From NCBI GenBank assembly GCA_020444425.1, contig JAHLLB010000001.1, positions 186,001-250,000 of the forward strand: 64,000 bases of DNA. The letters run 5' to 3'. Positions 33,891 through 42,820 of this stretch are shown here, one piece after another. Source of the stretch: a bacterium (GTDB taxonomy: Bacteria; Electryoneota; Electryoneia; Electryoneales; Electryoneaceae). Numbering within the stretch: the first letter of the stretch is position 1; each line of letters opens with the position of its first letter. Position numbers and translations under genes: made by a program. The notes beneath the pieces were generated by a model, which searched no databases, had not been told where the DNA came from, and worked only from the letters and a program-made list of their open reading frames with translations.

Positions 33891-35465
33891 TTATTTGAGA
33901 TACACCACCTTCCGAGACGCCTGCTGACCTCCGCCACTCATCCGCAACAGGTACACCCCCGACGCCAGCCCGTCCGGCGCGGTCCAGGAGATCGTCTGAT
34001 GTCCGGATCGTTGACCGAGTGAGATCGTGTTGACACGTTGTCCCGTGATCGTGTACACGGCCATCTCAACGGAGGATGGTGTAGGCAAAGTGAAGGCAAT
34101 CGTCACGGTCGAATTGAACGGATTCGGGTAGGCACGAATGATTCCAAAATCGTGAGGATTAGGCGACAGTCTCCGGTTGTCCCAAACCGCGCTGCCCTGG
34201 TCGTAATAGTGCATGCCGATGTCGGCGATGGTGCTGTCCGGGTCGTGCGGATTGTCGGGATCGCCGGCGTCAATGGCGGGCGAAGTGGAAAGCAGATGGA
34301 ATAGATCCTCGGATTCTGGGTCGAACTCAGGGTCCATGAATAAGTTGAAATGAGGATCGCAGGAATCGCCGTTGACGTTGACCATCGTGATTTCTTCGAA
34401 ATGAATGACTGGTGATCGCGGTTCCTCGGTCAGCATGTTTTCACAATTGTTGTAAAAGATGTTATAGTAGGGTATTGTACCATTACCATAGGAATAAATC
34501 GCTGCATCACCGATATTATTAGAAATTATGCAATTACGTATTTGCGAAGCATCGAAGTAGAATACAGAACCATGCTGACCGGCTGTGTTATTCACCAACA
34601 CACAGTTTTCTACACTAGTTGTTCCGTATAATGGCCTGTAGAAGACGCCACCATCGTATGTTGCTGAGTTGTTCTCAAACAGGGAATAGGTGGCGGAGAA
34701 GTGACCTTGCGCATAAACAGCCCCTCCATTTGCTGCAGTATTATTCGTGAAACGACAACTATCTGCTACTACACCAGCGCTTCCATTGTAAACCGCTGAA
34801 TTCTGATTCGAGTCAAATACTGTCTTGTCACAATAAACAGTTGAACCGACCACCGCTAGTCCACGTCCCGCGTTATTCGCGATTACAGACTCACGAAGTT
34901 TGAGGGTGACAAAGTAACCGTAATAACCATCGCCGTCATTGTTTGTCAGATCGGAATAGAATACAGTGTCATAAAATGCCGATTGGCAATAGATCCCGCC
35001 GCCTTCTTCCGTGTCATCTGAATTGTAGGATACTCGGCTGTGTGTCAGCTTCAGAATACTGGAGTAGCAATAAATCCCGTTGTCGTCACTTCCGGTCACA
35101 ACCGTGTGATCCAGACCGATGTACGAATAGTCCAGTACGTCGATACCGCTCCACGCTTGATCTTCATCGTACCGCGTGAAGTAGACGCTGTCGTCTTCAG
35201 CTCCGTTTGCGACCAGCGTGCCGTTCACCAGGCAGCGTGTGCCCGGATAGAACCGCAGGTGCACACCGGCGGACAAGGACCACTGGTGGCCGTCGGCAAC
35301 CGATACGTCGCCGATCACGTCGTACACGCCAGCGGCCAATGTCCCCGACTGCGGGCCGGAGAGTTCCTGCTGGGCGTGGAGGGTGAGAGGGATGCAGGCA
35401 AGGATGGTTGCGCAGAGAATCAACCCTGGTAATGTGTGAGGCCGTTTGTGGGAATACGTGGTCAT
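33891..35465 (-). CDS. Secreted beta-helix protein with C-terminal sorting domain
   Basis: ATG 35465 (GGGGGA upstream) gives 524 residues; the upstream track extension is not supported. After the signal peptide the chain forms a parallel beta-helix of polymorphic-membrane-protein style, with repeated turns such as GGGIYCQSAF, NGGAVYAQGHF and SATYDGGVFYRP. It resembles choice-of-anchor and Pmp-like surface proteins. A C-terminal domain with AYPNPFNSTVTIAFTLP and SGVYLLRMSGGGQQ directs type IX-type export. The middle (about 34.4-34.95 kb) is markedly AT-rich compared with both ends of the gene and all neighbours. It is divergent from the ECF sigma factor gene. Function unknown: probably adhesion or surface binding. 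Confidence 0.8.
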   Translation of the reverse strand: MTTYSHKRPHTLPGLILCATILACIPLTLHAQQELSGPQSGTLAAGVYDVIGDVSVADGHQWSLSAGVHLRFYPGTRCLVNGTLVANGAEDDSVYFTRYDEDQAWSGIDVLDYSYIGLDHTVVTGSDDNGIYCYSSILKLTHSRVSYNSDDTEEGGGIYCQSAFYDTVFYSDLTNNDGDGYYGYFVTLKLRESVIANNAGRGLAVVGSTVYCDKTVFDSNQNSAVYNGSAGVVADSCRFTNNTAANGGAVYAQGHFSATYSLFENNSATYDGGVFYRPLYGTTSVENCVLVNNTAGQHGSVFYFDASQIRNCIISNNIGDAAIYSYGNGTIPYYNIFYNNCENMLTEEPRSPVIHFEEITMVNVNGDSCDPHFNLFMDPEFDPESEDLFHLLSTSPAIDAGDPDNPHDPDSTIADIGMHYYDQGSAVWDNRRLSPNPHDFGIIRAYPNPFNSTVTIAFTLPTPSSVEMAVYTITGQRVNTISLGQRSGHQTISWTAPDGLASGVYLLRMSGGGQQASRKVVYLK

Positions 35466-35727
35466 AGGTCCCCCGCTGGTTGCTGTAACTTTGCATCCGG
35501 AGGGTTCGCATGCAAGTGGTCCTTGTGGATCGTTTAATGCGGGGCATGGACGGGTTTGTGGTTTGCAGTCCTCCACAACCGCGAATCCGGTATTATCTTG
35601 TGGGATCGGTGGTGTCCGGGTTGACGATCAGCGCAGCCTCGGAGCCCGGAGCCCGTCCCTGAGCGACCGATTGGAGTGACCGAGCGTCCTGTGGTTGAAA
35701 GCAACACACGTGTGGTGCAAGAAACAG

Positions 35728-36246
35728 ATGAAAACGTTTGAAGAGTTGCTGAAACCTGTGTACCCCGAACTCGTGCGGTATTCGCGTGCGATGGCTGGCT
35801 CGAGTGCGGATGGTGACGACCTGTTGCAGGACGCTCTGCTGAACGCGTGGCGGAAGGTTCACACGTTGCGTGACCCGGACGGCTTCAAGTTCTGGATGTT
35901 GAAGATCATCAAGAACGCGAACATCAGCCGCGAACGGTCACGAAAGTTCAAGAGCTGGATTGGGCTGGAGGCGATCCAACGAATTCCGGCTTCAGAACCG
36001 ATGTCTTATGAGGACAAGGATCTGGTGCGGACCGCGTTGGCGAAGGTGCCGAAGGACCAGCGTGAAGCGGTCATCTTGTACGAGATCCTCGGGATGTCGG
36101 TGAAGGAGATCGCGAAGCAACAGAAAGCGAGTGAGTCGGCGGTGAAGAACCGGCTGTCGCGTGGACGCAAGCGTCTGCGGGTCGAGGTGTCAGCACTCAC
36201 AACATTGGAGAAGGGTCATGGACAAGCGTTTGCCGAAAGCTGTTGA
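35728..36246 (+). CDS. ECF-type RNA polymerase sigma factor
   Basis: ATG 35728 gives 172 residues; the TTG upstream in the track is unlikely. Sigma region 2 is at about 10-80 (VRYSRAMAGSSADGDDLLQD, ALLNAWRKVHTLRDP, FKFWMLKIIKNA). Region 4 is at about 110-160 (ALAKVPKDQREAVILYEILG and a helix-turn-helix MSVKEIAKQQKASESAVKNR). This is the normal ECF layout with no extra domain. It overlaps the next gene by 29 bases, the usual arrangement with an anti-sigma partner. Signal and regulon are unknown; the divergent beta-helix gene is one possible target. Confidence 0.9.
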   Translation: MKTFEELLKPVYPELVRYSRAMAGSSADGDDLLQDALLNAWRKVHTLRDPDGFKFWMLKIIKNANISRERSRKFKSWIGLEAIQRIPASEPMSYEDKDLVRTALAKVPKDQREAVILYEILGMSVKEIAKQQKASESAVKNRLSRGRKRLRVEVSALTTLEKGHGQAFAESC

Positions 36247-36982
36247 GCATGGGCTGCACGAGCTGTCCGAGGAACAACCGGACGACTTCCAGCTCGAACG
36301 TTCCCTGGCCCGAGTGCGTCAACACCACTCCCACAGGAGAACCCGATTCATGAACAAGACTTGGATTCCGGTCGCGGTTGTCGCGGTGATTTTCGCCGCC
36401 CTGTTGCTGATCCCGGCGACGTACACGGTCACAGTTGGTTCGATTGTCGAGATTTCCATCCCGAGTTCGGATGCCTCGCTGGCGCAAACCATCGCCGATG
36501 CGACTAGCGACCTGCCCGGCGTGCAAAGCGCCAACATGATGATGACCCCGGACGGTCTGACCTTGCGTTTCGCCAGTTCGGAGACAAACCAGTCTGCGGT
36601 CAAGCACACCATTCTCGATGCGACTGAATCCATGCTTGCCGGCATGGACTACGATGTCAGCACCGAAGCGGTGACGGTTGAACGTGGTGGCAACGCCCTC
36701 GCGGCGATCACCGGCGGAACGATCCGGATCAATGTGGACGGCATGAGCGATAACGAAATCGAAGCCGCGATTGCGTCCGCGATTGTCGGCCAGGGCATGA
36801 CACCGACGATGGTCGATGTACAGACCTCGGCGGATGGCACCCAGCGTGAGATCCAGATCGAGATGGAAGGCGATATCCCGGAAGGTGAAGAACGAACCTT
36901 CCAGTTCGAATTCCAGGGAGAAGGCGAAGGGGCCGATGTCCAGGCTCAGCGCCAGATCGAATGGCACGAAGAGACGGAATAA
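36218..36982 (+). CDS. Single-pass membrane protein, putative anti-sigma partner
   Basis: ATG 36218 lies inside the sigma factor gene with GAGAAGGG upstream; the product has 254 residues. A 45-residue basic cytoplasmic part (LERSLARVRQHHSHRRTRF) leads to one transmembrane helix (about 49-67, PVAVVAVIFAALLLIPA). About 185 extracytoplasmic residues follow, including three Ala/Thr-rich repeats with TIRINVDGMSDNEIEAAIA and an acidic C-terminus. Overlap with the ECF gene and the topology suit an anti-sigma factor, but no zinc-binding HxxxCxxC motif is present. I infer the role from context; it could also be an unrelated membrane protein. Confidence 0.65.
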   Translation: MDKRLPKAVEHGLHELSEEQPDDFQLERSLARVRQHHSHRRTRFMNKTWIPVAVVAVIFAALLLIPATYTVTVGSIVEISIPSSDASLAQTIADATSDLPGVQSANMMMTPDGLTLRFASSETNQSAVKHTILDATESMLAGMDYDVSTEAVTVERGGNALAAITGGTIRINVDGMSDNEIEAAIASAIVGQGMTPTMVDVQTSADGTQREIQIEMEGDIPEGEERTFQFEFQGEGEGADVQAQRQIEWHEETE

Positions 36983-37011
36983 CCCACACCGTCAACGTGT
37001 CATGGAACCGG

Positions 37012-37044
37012 AAAAGGCCACTGCTATCGCGGTGGTCTTTTCTT
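37012..37044 (+). terminator. Rho-independent terminator after the sigma/anti-sigma pair
   Basis: AAAAGGCCACTGC and GCGGTGGTCTTTT pair over 13 bp (two G-U pairs) around TATC, followed by CTT. It lies 30 bp after the stop codon. A diverged 223-bp-type repeat begins right after it. Confidence 0.8.
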
Positions 37045-37170
37045 GTGGACAACGGGGACATGTGGCCGGAGTGAGGAGATGTGTTCGGTGAGAAACGTTG
37101 ATCATTGACGAAGCTGGATTTGATGCGTTTCAAGTCAAGCCGGACACGTGTCCCCCTCCCTGCCAATGAT
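37045..37170. repeat. Second diverged copy of the 223-bp repeat
   Basis: AACGGGGACATGTGGC, TGTTCGGTGAG and GCCGGACACGTGTCCCC follow the same order as in the array at 33001-33705. The remaining 120 bp up to nadE show GTCCAGTGCCGCAGATGTCCCC, possibly a further fragment. No gene is seen in 36983-37291. Confidence 0.55.
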
Positions 37171-37291
37171 TCCGGGGATACCTGCCGGCACGCACGCCTC
37201 TCTCACGGAATCCACGGTCTCAAGCTACAGACCCTCTCACACCGACGATCCATTGTCCAGTGCCGCAGATGTCCCCATGCCGTAATGCCTG

Positions 37292-38950
37292 CTACTTCTT
37301 CCACGACACCCGCGCGGCGATGGGCATCCGCCGCCCCGCCCCGAACGCCTTCTGGCTGACACGCAACCCGGGCGCCGCCTGCCAGCGCTTGTACTCGTTG
37401 ATCTGCACCGTGCGTACCACCCACTCCACGATCTCGCGGTCGAATCCGCGTGAGACGATTTCCTCCGGCCCCGCGCCTTCCTCGAGGAACGCTGCGAGGA
37501 TACCGTCGAGGATGTCGTACTCCGGCAGGGAATCCTGATCCTTCTGATCCGGTGCCAGTTCGGCGGAGGGCGCCTTGGTGATGATGATGTCCGGAATGAT
37601 CTCACGGTCACGGTTGTACCAGCGCGCGAGACGGTAGACATTCGTCTTCAGCAGGTCGCTGATCACCGCGAGGCCGCCGTCCATGTCACCGTACAGCGTG
37701 CAGTATCCCACCGCCAGCTCGCTCTTGTTGCCGGTGGTCAGCAATAAGGCGCCGGTCTTGTTCGAGAATGCCATCAAGAGCGTGCCACGGATACGCGCCT
37801 GCAGGTTTTCCTCGGTCACATTCGGTGCCATTCCGGCGAACGGTTCGGCCAGCGCATCGTTGAACGAGTTGAAAATGGGCGCGATGGGAACGGTGTCGCA
37901 GCGAATCCCGAGGTTTTTCGCCAGCTGGATCGAATCGTCAACCGATCCGGCGGACGAGATGTGCGAAGGCATGGTTACGCCGCGCACGTTTTCCGCACCC
38001 AGCGCGTCCACGGCGATGCACGCGGTCAGCGCGCTGTCGATCCCGCCGGAAAGGCCGATGACGGCGTGCTTGAATCCGCACTTGCGCATGTAGTCCTTCA
38101 ATCCGAGCACCAGAGCACGCCGCAACGACTCGAGTTCGGGCAGATCCTCGGCGACTTCCGGAGCGTTCGTGGCGGAGGTATTGACCACACGGACGTCTGA
38201 TTCGAACGCCGGCAGCAGCTCGATCAACCGCCCCTCACGGTCGCAGAGGTTGGATCGACCGTCGAAGATGAGTTCATCGTTCGCCCCGACCTGGCACACG
38301 GAGAGGAACGGCACACCGTGCTTGCGAGCGTGGAAACCGTTCCGCTCGAAGCGATTGACTTCCTTGTGCATGTTGTAGGGTGAGGCGGTGATGTTGATTA
38401 ACAGTGTCGCGCCTTGCTCCGCTAGATCCTGAATCGGGTTGTCGGCGTAGATCAGAGTCTGCTCGAACTCGGGATCATTCCACGCGTCCTCACAGATGCC
38501 AACCCCCAGCTTCTCACCGGCAAACTCAACGACGTGGTAGTTGTCTTCCCCGCCGGAATCGAAGTAGCGGAGTTCGTCGAAAACGTCATACGTCGGCAAC
38601 AACCACTTGTGCTGCTCGAGCAGGATCTCGCCATTCTGGATCAACAGGGCCGCGTTGGCCAATCCCTTGCCGCGCGAGTTGCCGTTCCGCCGTGGCGCAC
38701 CAAACAAGAGGCCGAGCTGCGGGTAGCGTCGTGACAACTCGAGCATCTCCTCTACCCCGCTCTCGACGAGGTCGAGGAACCAGCGGAATGTGACCAGGTC
38801 GCGTGGTGGATAGCCGGACAATACCAGCTCCGGGTAGACGACGAGGTCAACATTCGAGGTGTCGAGAGTGGTGAGGGCGTCGGCCATGCGGCGGACGTTG
38901 CCATGCACGTCTCCGACAACAGGATTGATCTGCGCGACTGCGATACGCAT
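37292..38950 (-). CDS. nadE: Glutamine-dependent NAD+ synthase
   Basis: ATG 38950 (MRIAVAQINPVVGDVHGN) starts a 552-residue protein of normal length for the two-domain enzyme. The N-terminal nitrilase-type glutaminase domain has the Glu-Lys-Cys triad: Glu in VVYPELVLSGYPP, Lys in LEQHKWLLPTYD and Cys in GVGICEDAWND. The C-terminal NAD synthase domain has the PP-loop LSGGIDSALTACIAVDALG, TGNKSELAVGYCTLYGDM and IITKAPSAELAPDQKDQDSL. It converts nicotinic acid adenine dinucleotide and ATP to NAD+ using glutamine-derived ammonia. It is a stand-alone gene; the track's extra N-terminal 20 residues lack support. Confidence 0.95.
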   Translation of the reverse strand: MRIAVAQINPVVGDVHGNVRRMADALTTLDTSNVDLVVYPELVLSGYPPRDLVTFRWFLDLVESGVEEMLELSRRYPQLGLLFGAPRRNGNSRGKGLANAALLIQNGEILLEQHKWLLPTYDVFDELRYFDSGGEDNYHVVEFAGEKLGVGICEDAWNDPEFEQTLIYADNPIQDLAEQGATLLINITASPYNMHKEVNRFERNGFHARKHGVPFLSVCQVGANDELIFDGRSNLCDREGRLIELLPAFESDVRVVNTSATNAPEVAEDLPELESLRRALVLGLKDYMRKCGFKHAVIGLSGGIDSALTACIAVDALGAENVRGVTMPSHISSAGSVDDSIQLAKNLGIRCDTVPIAPIFNSFNDALAEPFAGMAPNVTEENLQARIRGTLLMAFSNKTGALLLTTGNKSELAVGYCTLYGDMDGGLAVISDLLKTNVYRLARWYNRDREIIPDIIITKAPSAELAPDQKDQDSLPEYDILDGILAAFLEEGAGPEEIVSRGFDREIVEWVVRTVQINEYKRWQAAPGLRVSQKAFGAGRRMPIAARVSWKK

Positions 38951-39495
38951 CGGGGTGAGGTCTCCGCAAACTGTGTTCGGACGTTGGGAAAGTACGCGTG
39001 GCTGCGTCACAACTCAGCCTCGGACAAGGTTCCGGAGAGCAGGCAGAATGTCAAGAGGCAGCTCGGGGAAGGTGCTCCGGGTTGACGCTCGGTTCAGCAC
39101 GTTGAGGCGACCGGAATGCTCCCCTACCACTCGCGAAGACGGTGACAGAGCGGACAACAAGAAGTCGGGTTCGTTCGTCAATAGCGAGACCGAGAGCCGT
39201 TTTTCCAGTCCCTCTCTTGTGGATTTGGGCGCTGGCATTGGCACGAATTCAGCTCGTATGTTGTTTTCGTTGAACCTGAACCGAATTCTCAGCGTATTCG
39301 CTTACGTTAGAGATTGCGAATGATGCTGACAGCGGATCGTTGTTGAGATTACAGTTCTGGTTGTGCGGGCTGTCCGCAGACTTCTCAGCGCATTATCTTC
39401 TGCGGATATCATGGGATTCAGCCGTGGCAGGCTGAAGGGAGATGACCAGGCGGGTCGACAGTACGGCACCCGTCTGCAACGGGAGAAGGGGACGC
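38951..39495. other. Divergent intergenic region between nadE and the porin-like gene
   Basis: About 545 bp. No conserved gene or RNA is recognisable; the minus ORF at 39014-39244 has a low-complexity, non-protein-like translation. It should contain the promoters of both divergent genes. An AT-rich stretch at 39255-39300 (TATGTTGTTTTCGTTGAACC) is the best candidate promoter area. Confidence 0.4.
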
Positions 39496-40953
39496 ATGCG
39501 ACTCGAGACTGGTCGGTTGCTGCTGCTGTTAATCCTCGTAGGACTTGCCTCAACTGCTTTTGCGGACATTCCCATCAACGAACGGGTCAGTATTGACGGG
39601 AACCTGCGTTTCCGCGGCTTCATCGACGATCGTGACTTCGATTCGGTGAACACCGATCCCGCGTATTATGCCACCATGCGGACCATGATCGGGTTCAAGA
39701 TCCAGGCGACGGACGATGTGTTGTTCCGTGCCAAGATCCGCGACTCCCGTTATGTCGGCGTGCCGTACACGAATACCGTCCCAGGTGGTGCGGACGCGAC
39801 CACAGTCAACACTCAATCCTCGAGTCAGCTTGAACTGCAGGAAGGGTATCTGTTTGCCAATGATATCCTCGGCACCCGTCTCGACCTCCAGATCGGCCGG
39901 TTTGAGATGGAGTACGGCCGCGGGCGACTGCTCGGCGCGTCCGGGTGGAACGTTGCAGGACCGCGCGCGTACGACGGTTTCCGCTTCATGTGGCACAAAC
40001 CCGGTTTCCAACTGGATGTGTTCGCCTCGATCATCCGGGACTATTCGTTTGGCACGATTTGGCCGAACTACCGACCCCCAAACGGCTGGGTCGGTGGGAT
40101 CTACCAGTACTCGGAAAATGCTGGCTACAACGAACAGAAACGCTACCTCGCCGGTGTTGCCGCCAGCTTCATGGACGGCGCGCTGCAACCGTTATTGTTG
40201 ATCGACTACGACACGTTCGACAACACCTATACCTACGAGTCCGGTGACTGGGTGCCGGGCACCATCGCAGCGCAGAAAGAACAGGAATTCTGGATTACTC
40301 CGGCGCTGTACACCAACTTCACGTTCAGTGAAGACGGCGGCAGCCGCTGGGAACTGGAAGGTGATTTTGCGGCACAGATGGGCGCGACCAACGACAACGG
40401 TGCCTATCCGGACAGTTACAGCCTGCTGAGTTTTCTCGCGGCGCTGGAAGTCCGTGTACATGGAAACGATAACAGCGAACCGTTCGTCGGAATCGGCGCG
40501 GACTACACCGGTGTCGGCGAAGGGGATGGCGACCCGCAGGACGTATACGTGTTCTACCAGGATTATTACACGCAGCACGCGTTCCGTGGTGCGATGGATT
40601 ATTTCTGGAACGTGAACAACGGCCTCATCGACGGGTTCATCACTTTTGGCGCCACGCCAACCGATTGGCTGTGCCTCAAGGCGGACATCCACAACTTCAG
40701 CTTCGCGACCTCGCAGGGACGTGTCCGTCCCAACGGCAAGGTGGAAAACCTGAAGCAGCTGGGGCAGGAACTGGACCTGCTGGCGGGCTTCAAGATCAAG
40801 AAGGGGTTCCGTCTCGACGCCGGTTACAACATGTTCTTCCCGACGCAAGAGTTTGCGATGCGTCTGAACCAGACGGTGTACACGCCGGGCGTGCCGAACC
40901 AGTCGGACGCGTTCAGCTACTATGCGTACCTCGTGTTCACAACGATGTTCTAA
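39496..40953 (+). CDS. Outer-membrane porin-like beta-barrel (alginate-export/OprP-like)
   Basis: ATG 39496 behind AGAAGGGGA gives 485 residues; the track's start lies upstream of the ribosome-binding site. A signal peptide ends at FADIPIN. The mature chain shows alternating hydrophobic strands with short turns: RVSIDGNLRFRGFIDDRDFD, DLQIGRFEMEYGRGRLLGASGW and FMWHKPGFQLDVFASII. It ends in YYAYLVFTTMF, a C-terminal aromatic barrel signature. The QIGRFEMEYGRGR segment recalls alginate-export-type porins. Substrate unknown. A hairpin about 110 bp downstream may end the transcript. Confidence 0.75.
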   Translation: MRLETGRLLLLLILVGLASTAFADIPINERVSIDGNLRFRGFIDDRDFDSVNTDPAYYATMRTMIGFKIQATDDVLFRAKIRDSRYVGVPYTNTVPGGADATTVNTQSSSQLELQEGYLFANDILGTRLDLQIGRFEMEYGRGRLLGASGWNVAGPRAYDGFRFMWHKPGFQLDVFASIIRDYSFGTIWPNYRPPNGWVGGIYQYSENAGYNEQKRYLAGVAASFMDGALQPLLLIDYDTFDNTYTYESGDWVPGTIAAQKEQEFWITPALYTNFTFSEDGGSRWELEGDFAAQMGATNDNGAYPDSYSLLSFLAALEVRVHGNDNSEPFVGIGADYTGVGEGDGDPQDVYVFYQDYYTQHAFRGAMDYFWNVNNGLIDGFITFGATPTDWLCLKADIHNFSFATSQGRVRPNGKVENLKQLGQELDLLAGFKIKKGFRLDAGYNMFFPTQEFAMRLNQTVYTPGVPNQSDAFSYYAYLVFTTMF

Positions 40954-40956
40954 CGG

Positions 40957-41040
40957 CGGGCTTTAGGCTTTAGGCTTTAGGCTATGGGCTATGGGCTATG
41001 GGCTATGGGCTGTGGGTCATAGGTTATAGGCTATAGCCTA
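40957..41040. repeat. Simple-sequence tract (GGCTTTA)n / (GGCTATG)n
   Basis: Three GGCTTTA units are followed by four or more GGCTATG units, then degenerate variants (GGCTGTG, GGTCATA, GGTTATA, GGCTATA). The period is 7 bp throughout. It starts right after the porin stop codon. Confidence 0.88.
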
Positions 41041-41059
41041 TGAGCTCTGTAAGATATGT

Positions 41060-41085
41060 GGCCGTGTCTGTTTACAGACGCGGCC
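41060..41085 (+). terminator. Possible terminator hairpin downstream of the porin-like gene
   Basis: GGCCGTGTCTG and CAGACGCGGCC form an 11-bp stem with one G-U pair and a TTTA loop. Only CTGTTGC follows, so the T-run is poor. It may instead be another dispersed palindrome. Confidence 0.35.
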
Positions 41086-41154
41086 CTGTTGCTCTGGGAC
41101 ACCTGGATCGAAACAATCTTGCCCGTGTTGGCTTCGACAACGCGGGTTTGTTGC

Positions 41155-41216
41155 TCAGCGGGTTGCGAACTGCGGGTTGCGAGCTGCGAGCTGCGAGCTG
41201 CGAGCTGCGGGAAGGA
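41155..41216. repeat. Simple-sequence tract (TGCGAGC)n
   Basis: GCGGGTTGCGAACTGCGGGT leads into four tandem GAGCTGC units. A related (GGGCTGC)n tract lies after trmH at 32604-32630. Both have a 7-bp period. Confidence 0.82.
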
Positions 41217-41258
41217 AAACATATGTCACAGACTTAAGTCCGTGGTACTTTGTTTGGT

Positions 41259-41401
41259 GTCATCCTGAACGCAGTGAAGGATCTCCAATATATCTACACT
41301 TGAAAGTCACGTCATTCTGAACGAAGTGAAGAAGATCGGGTTTGATTAACCGTTATCGAAGCTGGATCTTCTTCATTCCACTTCGTTCCATTCAGAATGA
41401 C
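41259..41401. repeat. Dispersed palindromic repeat (TCATTCTGAACGAAGTGAAG family)
   Basis: Copies lie at 41259-41284 (CATCCTGAACGCAGTGAAGG variant), 41311-41337 (plus) and 41365-41401 (inverted). The last two form a large inverted repeat of about 25 paired bases. This sequence type is widespread in environmental bacterial genomes as a non-coding repeat. The rest of 41402-41517 is ACC/CCA-rich simple sequence (ACCAACCAACCACCTACC). Confidence 0.8.
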
Positions 41402-41517
41402 ACACATTTACAGTCAAACAGGTACCGATCGCTGGCTTGCATTCACCACCAACCACCTACCGACCACCAACCAACCAACCACCTACCGACCACCGACAAC
41501 CGACCACAGACAACCGG

Positions 41518-42759
41518 CTACCGTCCGCCGAGATCCGGCTTACGGCTCAGCCCAAGTGTGTAGCCAAGGAACAGCCCCATCGCAATCATGATCTCGCCGT
41601 CCAGCAGGTAGCACTGGGTCAACCCGGCGATCACCAACCCGCCGAAGCCGAGCACTCCCCCCTGTGCCAGCAGGGACGGCAGGTCGCCGTGATCCGGCGT
41701 CAGCCAGAACAGGCGTACGCCGAGCACAACCACACTTCCGACCACCAGCAGCATCAGGATCAAGCCCGGATAACCGCTGACCGACAGCAACCAGAGTGGG
41801 TCGCTGTGCGGGTGTGCGAGGGAGACGAAATCGTGGTTGGGATCAACGCGTTGCTCTGCCTGTGTCCGCCACTGCCCCGGCCCGACACCGGTAACCGGGT
41901 TCTCCTGTCCCATCTCCAGCGACGCCTGCCACATCAGCACCCGGTCCTGCTCGCTGTGGGTGGACAGATTCGCGGCGTCCAGGATGCGGGTACGGAAACC
42001 ATCGGAAAATGTGAACAGCCCGGCGATCAGCACCACTCCGGCGATCAGCGAAATGATCGCGACCTTCTTGTTGCGGGTAAGCAGGAACAGGACCAGCATC
42101 CCCGCAAGTCCCATCCACGGGCCACGCCGGAACGCGAGCACGACCGACAACAGGATGATCACCATCCCGGCCCACGCCCAGAACGCCTGCGCCTTGCGTT
42201 GTTTCACCGCCCACGGCAGCAACGCGAGGAAGAACAGCATCTGCATCCCGGCGAAGGTCAACGCCATGTTGAGCAGGCCGACCGGCAGGTAGAACGGGAC
42301 GACCTCGTCGGGCATCGTCTCGATGAACTGGCCGTAGAGGAAATCGGTGCCGGTGAAGTATTGCACGATCCCGTTCAGGGCGCTGAACACACCTGCAATC
42401 ATCAACGCCGGAATCAGCCAACGGATCGCGCCGTGTTGCTGAACAAGGTGGTAGGCGGCGTAGAATCCGAGCAATGCGACGAGAAACTTGGTCTGTAGAA
42501 AGTTCAGGCTGTCCATTGGATCCGGTGAGGCGATGGCAGCGATCACCAGCCACAGCAGCAGCGCGGCGATCAGGTAGTGCGTCGGAGTGAGCTTGCTGCG
42601 TGGTGTCCACCCGTTGAACAAGCCGATCACAGCGACGAGGAAGCCGATGCCGGCGAACACCTGCGCAAGGAAAATCCCGGTGACAATCGAGAACGCGAAC
42701 GCCGCCAGCCATGCGGCGGTGAGCCAGGGTGTTTTCGCGGAGTGTGCTTTGGCAGTCAT
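41518..42759 (-). CDS. O-antigen ligase/polymerase-like membrane protein (Wzy_C family)
   Basis: ATG 42759 gives 413 residues; about 10-12 transmembrane helices span the protein. The central region has the Wzy_C motifs VLAFRRGPWMGLAGML, with the conserved Arg-Gly-x-Trp, and the periplasmic loop TGVGPGQWRTQAEQRVD followed by SLAHPHSDPLWLLSVSG. It ends at the C-terminal helix bundle. Such proteins ligate O-antigen to lipid A-core or polymerise surface polysaccharide at the inner membrane. Alternatives are an oligosaccharyltransferase-like PglL. Its gene neighbour at 43181 is a GT4 glycosyltransferase, consistent with surface glycan assembly. Confidence 0.82.
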   Translation of the reverse strand: MTAKAHSAKTPWLTAAWLAAFAFSIVTGIFLAQVFAGIGFLVAVIGLFNGWTPRSKLTPTHYLIAALLLWLVIAAIASPDPMDSLNFLQTKFLVALLGFYAAYHLVQQHGAIRWLIPALMIAGVFSALNGIVQYFTGTDFLYGQFIETMPDEVVPFYLPVGLLNMALTFAGMQMLFFLALLPWAVKQRKAQAFWAWAGMVIILLSVVLAFRRGPWMGLAGMLVLFLLTRNKKVAIISLIAGVVLIAGLFTFSDGFRTRILDAANLSTHSEQDRVLMWQASLEMGQENPVTGVGPGQWRTQAEQRVDPNHDFVSLAHPHSDPLWLLSVSGYPGLILMLLVVGSVVVLGVRLFWLTPDHGDLPSLLAQGGVLGFGGLVIAGLTQCYLLDGEIMIAMGLFLGYTLGLSRKPDLGGR

Positions 42760-42820
42760 AGGTCGCTCGGACGGTTTCAACAGTTGCGCGCCAATATAGC
42801 ACCTAAGACACACCTATTGC

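Noticed and set aside
39014-39244. 76-residue minus ORF between nadE and the porin gene
   Set aside because: Low-complexity translation, no ribosome-binding site and no neighbour logic.
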